Source: Anaerolineae bacterium (GTDB lineage Bacteria; Chloroflexota; Anaerolineae; Aggregatilineales; Phototrophicaceae). From it: a DNA stretch of 64,000 nucleotides. Location of the stretch: NCBI GenBank assembly GCA_022823165.1, contig JAJDXR010000092.1, positions 48,473 to 112,472 on the forward strand, in the 5' to 3' direction. This document shows, in pieces, positions 57,854 through 64,000 of the stretch (positions are counted from its first letter, which is position 1; each line of letters opens with the position of its first letter). A program made the translations under genes and the position numbers. The notes under the pieces are model-generated. The model was not told the origin of the DNA. It worked only from the letters and a program-made list of their open reading frames with translations, and ran no database searches.

Positions 57854-59162
57854 GACGGACGTAGAAAATCCGCTGCCCCTGGCGCGCGCCCTTGTCGGGT
57901 CGCGCGGCCGGGGCAATGTCTGGCTAATGCTGGCGCTAGCGGGCGTCTTTATGGCCGTCGGCCTGGCCTCAATTTCCTTATCGCGTCCCTCAGATGCCGA
58001 TCTATGGGCGGGCTTCGCGGTTTGGATCGTCTGCGCGCTGGGCGCCGCGCTGGTATTGAAATGGCGCTTGCAAAGCCATGATCCTTTGCTTCTGGCGCTC
58101 TCGATGTTTCTCAGCGGCTGGGGCTTGGTGGCGATCGAGCGCCTCGCGCCGGCCTTCGCCGACCGGCAGGCGCTGTGGCTGCTGGTCAGCGTGCTGGCTA
58201 TGCTGGCAATCGCGCTGTTTCCCCAAGTCTTGCGCTGGCTGCGCGGCTATCGCTACAGCCTGCTGGCGGCGGCTTTGCTACTGCTGTCAGCGACCATCGT
58301 CCTGGGTCGCAATCCCTCGGGCTTTGAGCACGCCCCGCGGCTTTGGCTGGGCATAGGCGCTTTTTACTTCCAGCCTTCCGAGATTATGAAAGTGATCTTG
58401 GTCGCCTTTATGGCCAGCTACCTCGCCGAACAGAGCGCTGCCTTTCGAGCCCATGCTGACCAGGCGCCAGGCGCGGCCGGCCTCTCCCTGCGCTTGATAG
58501 GACCAATAATATTGATGTGGCTGCTTTCCATGGTGATTCTGGTATGGCAGCGCGATTTGGGCACGGCCATGTTGTTCTTCATCGTCTTTCTGTTGCTGCT
58601 TTATCTGTCCTGTGGCGATCCGCGCCTGGTCTTCAGCGGCGCGCTGCTCGTCCTGGCGGCGGGCGCAGTGGCTTACCAGCTCTTTGATGTCGTGCAGCTG
58701 CGCGTCGACATTTGGCTTGATCCCTGGCCCGAAGCCGATGGACGCGCCTATCAAATCGTACAGAGCTTGATGGCTTTTGGCGCCGGCGGTATCGCAGGCG
58801 CGGGACCCGGCTTAGGCTCGCCCGGCTATATTCCCGTGGTCCACTCTGACTTTATCTTCGCCGCTATTGCCGAAGAGTGGGGCCTGCTGGGCGTCATCGC
58901 CATACTGTGCAGCTTTGGCGTTTTGGCCTGGCGCGGCCTGGCCATCGCCCTGGCTCAACGGGGCAGCGCCTTCCATCGGTTGTTGGCTGCCGGCTTGACG
59001 CTGACCCTGCTGGTGCAAGCGCTGATGATCATGGCGGGTGTCTTGAAGCTGCTGCCCTTGACCGGCGTCACGCTGCCTTTCATCAGCTATGGCGGCAGCT
59101 CTCTTTTCGTCTGCCATATCATGGTGGGGCTTCTGCTCCGCTTGTCAGCGGGGGCGCGCTAA
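57840..59162 (+). CDS. FtsW/RodA/SpoVE-family peptidoglycan polymerase
   Basis: A 440-residue SEDS glycosyltransferase with about ten or more transmembrane helices. QPSEIMKVILVAFMASYLAE, QRDLGTAMLFFIVFLLLLYL, DPWPEADGRAYQIVQSL (with the conserved DPW region) and TLPFISYGGSSLFV are diagnostic. SEDS proteins polymerise lipid II and need a cognate class B PBP transpeptidase. The PBP gene starts right after the stop but has lost its catalytic motifs. The start is a TTG at 57840 overlapping mtnP; a second TTG two codons later is possible. Whether it acts in division or elongation cannot be decided from sequence. Confidence 0.92.
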   Translation: MTLTRTDVENPLPLARALVGSRGRGNVWLMLALAGVFMAVGLASISLSRPSDADLWAGFAVWIVCALGAALVLKWRLQSHDPLLLALSMFLSGWGLVAIERLAPAFADRQALWLLVSVLAMLAIALFPQVLRWLRGYRYSLLAAALLLLSATIVLGRNPSGFEHAPRLWLGIGAFYFQPSEIMKVILVAFMASYLAEQSAAFRAHADQAPGAAGLSLRLIGPIILMWLLSMVILVWQRDLGTAMLFFIVFLLLLYLSCGDPRLVFSGALLVLAAGAVAYQLFDVVQLRVDIWLDPWPEADGRAYQIVQSLMAFGAGGIAGAGPGLGSPGYIPVVHSDFIFAAIAEEWGLLGVIAILCSFGVLAWRGLAIALAQRGSAFHRLLAAGLTLTLLVQALMIMAGVLKLLPLTGVTLPFISYGGSSLFVCHIMVGLLLRLSAGAR

Positions 59163-60578
59163 ATGCACTATGCGCGAGCGATCCGCCATATCCTGGCCGG
59201 AACCTTGATCGGCCTGGCGCTTGTCGGGCTCTCGGCTTCTTATTGGGCGGTGGCGGGGCGACACTCTCTGCTGCTGCGGGAAGACAACCCGCGCATCATC
59301 GAAGCGCAGCGGGGTATCCTGCGCGGCGGCATCTATGATCGTCAAGCGACTCTTTTGGCGGAGACGGCTCAGGGCGATGCCGGACTGTGGCGGCGTTATG
59401 CGCGCCCGTCCACCTACAGCATCGTCGGCTATTACAGTCTGCGCTATGGACTCAGCGGCGCGGAATCGGCTTTCGACGCGCTGCTCTCAGGCAGCCGACC
59501 GCTGGCAAACATCGCCGACTACTTCAATCGTAACATCCTCAATCAGCCGCAAGTCGGTTCGGATATCATGCTTAGCCTGGATGCCGACATTCAGGCGCCG
59601 CTTGTCCGCGCTTTGGATGGCGCGGCAGGCGCGGCCATCGTCCTGGACGCGCGCAATGGCGCTGTACTGGCGCTGGCTAGCCTGCCCAGTTTCAATCCCA
59701 ATACCCTGGACGAGGATTGGAGCGCGCTGATCGAAGCGCCGGATCAACCCTTCTTCAACCGGGCGCTGCAGGGCAACTATCAACTCGGCGGAAATATGTA
59801 TCTCGTCTCGCTGGCGCAGGCAATCGCGAGCGGTTTTGATTTGTCCTGGCGCTTTACTGACGCTACCGCGGCGGTTGATCTCGGCGAAGGCATGCGCTCC
59901 GACTGCGTTATTGATCAAGAGTTGACCGAACTCACCCTGGCTGAGGCTCTGGCTTTCGGCTGTCCGGCGGCATTCGCCAGTTATCTGCAGACCCAGTCGG
60001 CGCTGAACGCTGACGATATGCTGCCGTCTTTCGCCTTCGATGAGCCGCTGACGCTGGCTGGATTCCCGCAGCCGGAAGCAATTGAACTGGCTTCGGATGA
60101 GGTCAACCTCAGCCCAGCTGCCCTGGACTTGCGCCAGGCCCTGGGCCAGGGCGACTTGACCACAACTCCCCTGCATCTCGCTGCGATAATCGCGGCGATT
60201 GCAAATGACGGTCTGGCAATGGAACCTGAGCTGCTGACTGGCTTGCGCCCGCCTGACTCGGAAGCGTGGCAGCCCCAGCGGCGTGAATCAGCCAGCCGGC
60301 GCTTGCTGGACGCTGAGGCGGCTCAAAGCCTGCAACTTGTCATGCGCGAAGCATGGGCGAATATCATGGGAGCGCCACCAGCCGATGCTCCGCTGACCGG
60401 CGCTTACATCGCCAGATCCTATTCAGGCGCTGAGACGCAGCTCTGGTTGAATGGCTTCGTCGAGACCGACAGCGACGGCGCGCTCGCCTTCGTCATCCTG
60501 CTGGAAGCCACGGACGACCTTGCGCGAATCTTGTCCGTCGGGCGCGATCTATCCGACATCTTCGCGAGCCGGCAATAG
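59163..60578 (+). CDS. Degenerate class B penicillin-binding protein (PbpA-like pseudoenzyme)
   Basis: A 471-residue protein with an N-terminal transmembrane helix (about 10-31). A PBP dimerisation-like region follows (QRGILRGGIYDRQATLLAET, IVGYYSLRYGLSGAESAFD), then a transpeptidase-like domain (MLSLDADIQAPLVRAL, IVLDARNGAVLALASLPSFN). All three catalytic motifs are gone. The SxxK site reads G-N-M-Y (Gly210 to Tyr213, in GNYQLGGNMYL), the SxN site reads GCP (266-268), and KTG reads SYS (419-421, before GAE). The frame is intact with no stops and normal base composition, so it looks maintained, not decaying. It directly follows ftsW, one base apart. It probably acts as a non-catalytic activator or scaffold for the SEDS polymerase. 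Confidence 0.88.
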   Translation: MHYARAIRHILAGTLIGLALVGLSASYWAVAGRHSLLLREDNPRIIEAQRGILRGGIYDRQATLLAETAQGDAGLWRRYARPSTYSIVGYYSLRYGLSGAESAFDALLSGSRPLANIADYFNRNILNQPQVGSDIMLSLDADIQAPLVRALDGAAGAAIVLDARNGAVLALASLPSFNPNTLDEDWSALIEAPDQPFFNRALQGNYQLGGNMYLVSLAQAIASGFDLSWRFTDATAAVDLGEGMRSDCVIDQELTELTLAEALAFGCPAAFASYLQTQSALNADDMLPSFAFDEPLTLAGFPQPEAIELASDEVNLSPAALDLRQALGQGDLTTTPLHLAAIIAAIANDGLAMEPELLTGLRPPDSEAWQPQRRESASRRLLDAEAAQSLQLVMREAWANIMGAPPADAPLTGAYIARSYSGAETQLWLNGFVETDSDGALAFVILLEATDDLARILSVGRDLSDIFASRQ

Positions 60579-60613
60579 ATGCCGCCACCGCGCAGTCAAT
60601 GCTGTCGCGCGCA

Positions 60614-63781
<3,168 letters not shown>

Positions 63782-63823
63782 GGGTTTGGGCTTTCTGTGC
63801 TGGGTGGTTGGATCATAGCGAGT

Positions 63824-63829
63824 ATTGTA
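63824..63829 (-). promoter_or_regulatory. Possible -10 box of the beta-propeller gene
   Basis: TACAAT on the minus strand, 43 bases before the chosen ATG. If used, the start at 63781 is the only one possible. Confidence 0.35.
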
Positions 63830-63914
63830 GCGCGTATGCTTGTTTGTTTGCGAACCTACACAGGGCAATCGCTTCAAAACAGGCATCCCCTGCGACGAGC
63901 AAAACTAAACTGAA

Positions 63915-63949
63915 ATTTAACCACCGAGGACACCGAGAGCACCGAGAAA
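63915..63949 (-). repeat. CTCTGTG-type 9-bp tandem repeat, inverted copy
   Basis: On the plus strand three 9-base units (accaccgag, gacaccgag, agcaccgag) follow atttaa. Reversed, this is the same pattern as 21122-21160. It lies upstream of the beta-propeller gene. Confidence 0.7.
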
Positions 63950-64000
63950 TGCGATTGATCAGAGATTTCGCGGCATTTTGTCGCAAAATTTTTTGACGCG

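Noticed and set aside
59163..60578. Pseudogene call for the degenerate PBP
   Set aside because: The frame is intact, coupled to ftsW, and keeps the non-catalytic structural segments. A maintained pseudoenzyme fits better than a decaying pseudogene.

Overview
The window is about 60% GC and densely packed with genes. It carries mostly single-copy housekeeping genes plus one surface-polysaccharide locus. I see no rRNA, tRNA, CRISPR array, transposase or phage gene. Several features suggest a Chloroflexota bacterium, probably of the Anaerolineae type: a Thr/Pro-rich linker in a membrane-anchored PPIase, a Mycobacterium-like adenosine kinase beside ahcY, a zinc-type ribosomal protein S18, split acyl-CoA carboxylase subunits, and an FHA-FHA-FtsW-PBP cluster. 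This placement is inferred from gene content, not from a phylogeny.

Layout. 1-13.9 kb: truncated HrcA-like repressor (-), trxA, prs, a VTT membrane protein, secA, a metallo-beta-lactamase-fold hydrolase, mutM (-), dnaE, pfkA, then a YbaK-type deacylase and an SDR (-). 13.9-14.5 kb: non-coding block with dispersed repeats. 14.5-21 kb: a CHAD protein, two GT-C membrane glycosyltransferases (-) and a di-haem c-type cytochrome (-). 21.2-24.8 kb: acyl-CoA carboxylase operon (-). 25-28.6 kb: gcvH-gcvPA-gcvPB (-) behind a glycine riboswitch. 28.6-29 kb: a second repeat block. 29-38 kb: sco, alr, tgt, a PIG-L deacetylase, a DUF3048 lipoprotein-like protein, mltG, a pyrimidine-nucleoside phosphorylase and a DsbA-like thioredoxin. 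38.2-41.7 kb: mtnA, adenosine kinase and ahcY. 41.8-44.5 kb: a large secreted DUF4397/SH3 protein. 44.7-53.3 kb: rmd, gmd, tatD, two soluble glycosyltransferases, a YfhO-like protein and an O-antigen ligase/polymerase-like protein. 53.4-60.6 kb: rpsF, rpsR, a PPIase, two FHA proteins, mtnP, ftsW/rodA and a degenerate PBP. 60.6-63.8 kb: a large beta-propeller (BNR/sortilin) protein (-).

How the genes work together. AhcY, adenosine kinase, MtnA and MtnP cover both nucleoside by-products of S-adenosylmethionine use (adenosine and methylthioadenosine). Gmd and Rmd would supply GDP-D-rhamnose to the adjacent glycosyltransferases. MltG, Alr, FtsW/RodA and the PBP homologue belong to peptidoglycan metabolism.

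Standout observations. The PBP next to FtsW has lost all three transpeptidase motifs (SxxK, SxN, KTG) and looks like a pseudoenzyme. The Tgt has lost all three zinc-ligand cysteines while keeping its catalytic aspartates. Two intergenic blocks 14 kb apart share two repeat modules in opposite order. The first FHA gene appears to be transcribed as a leaderless mRNA.
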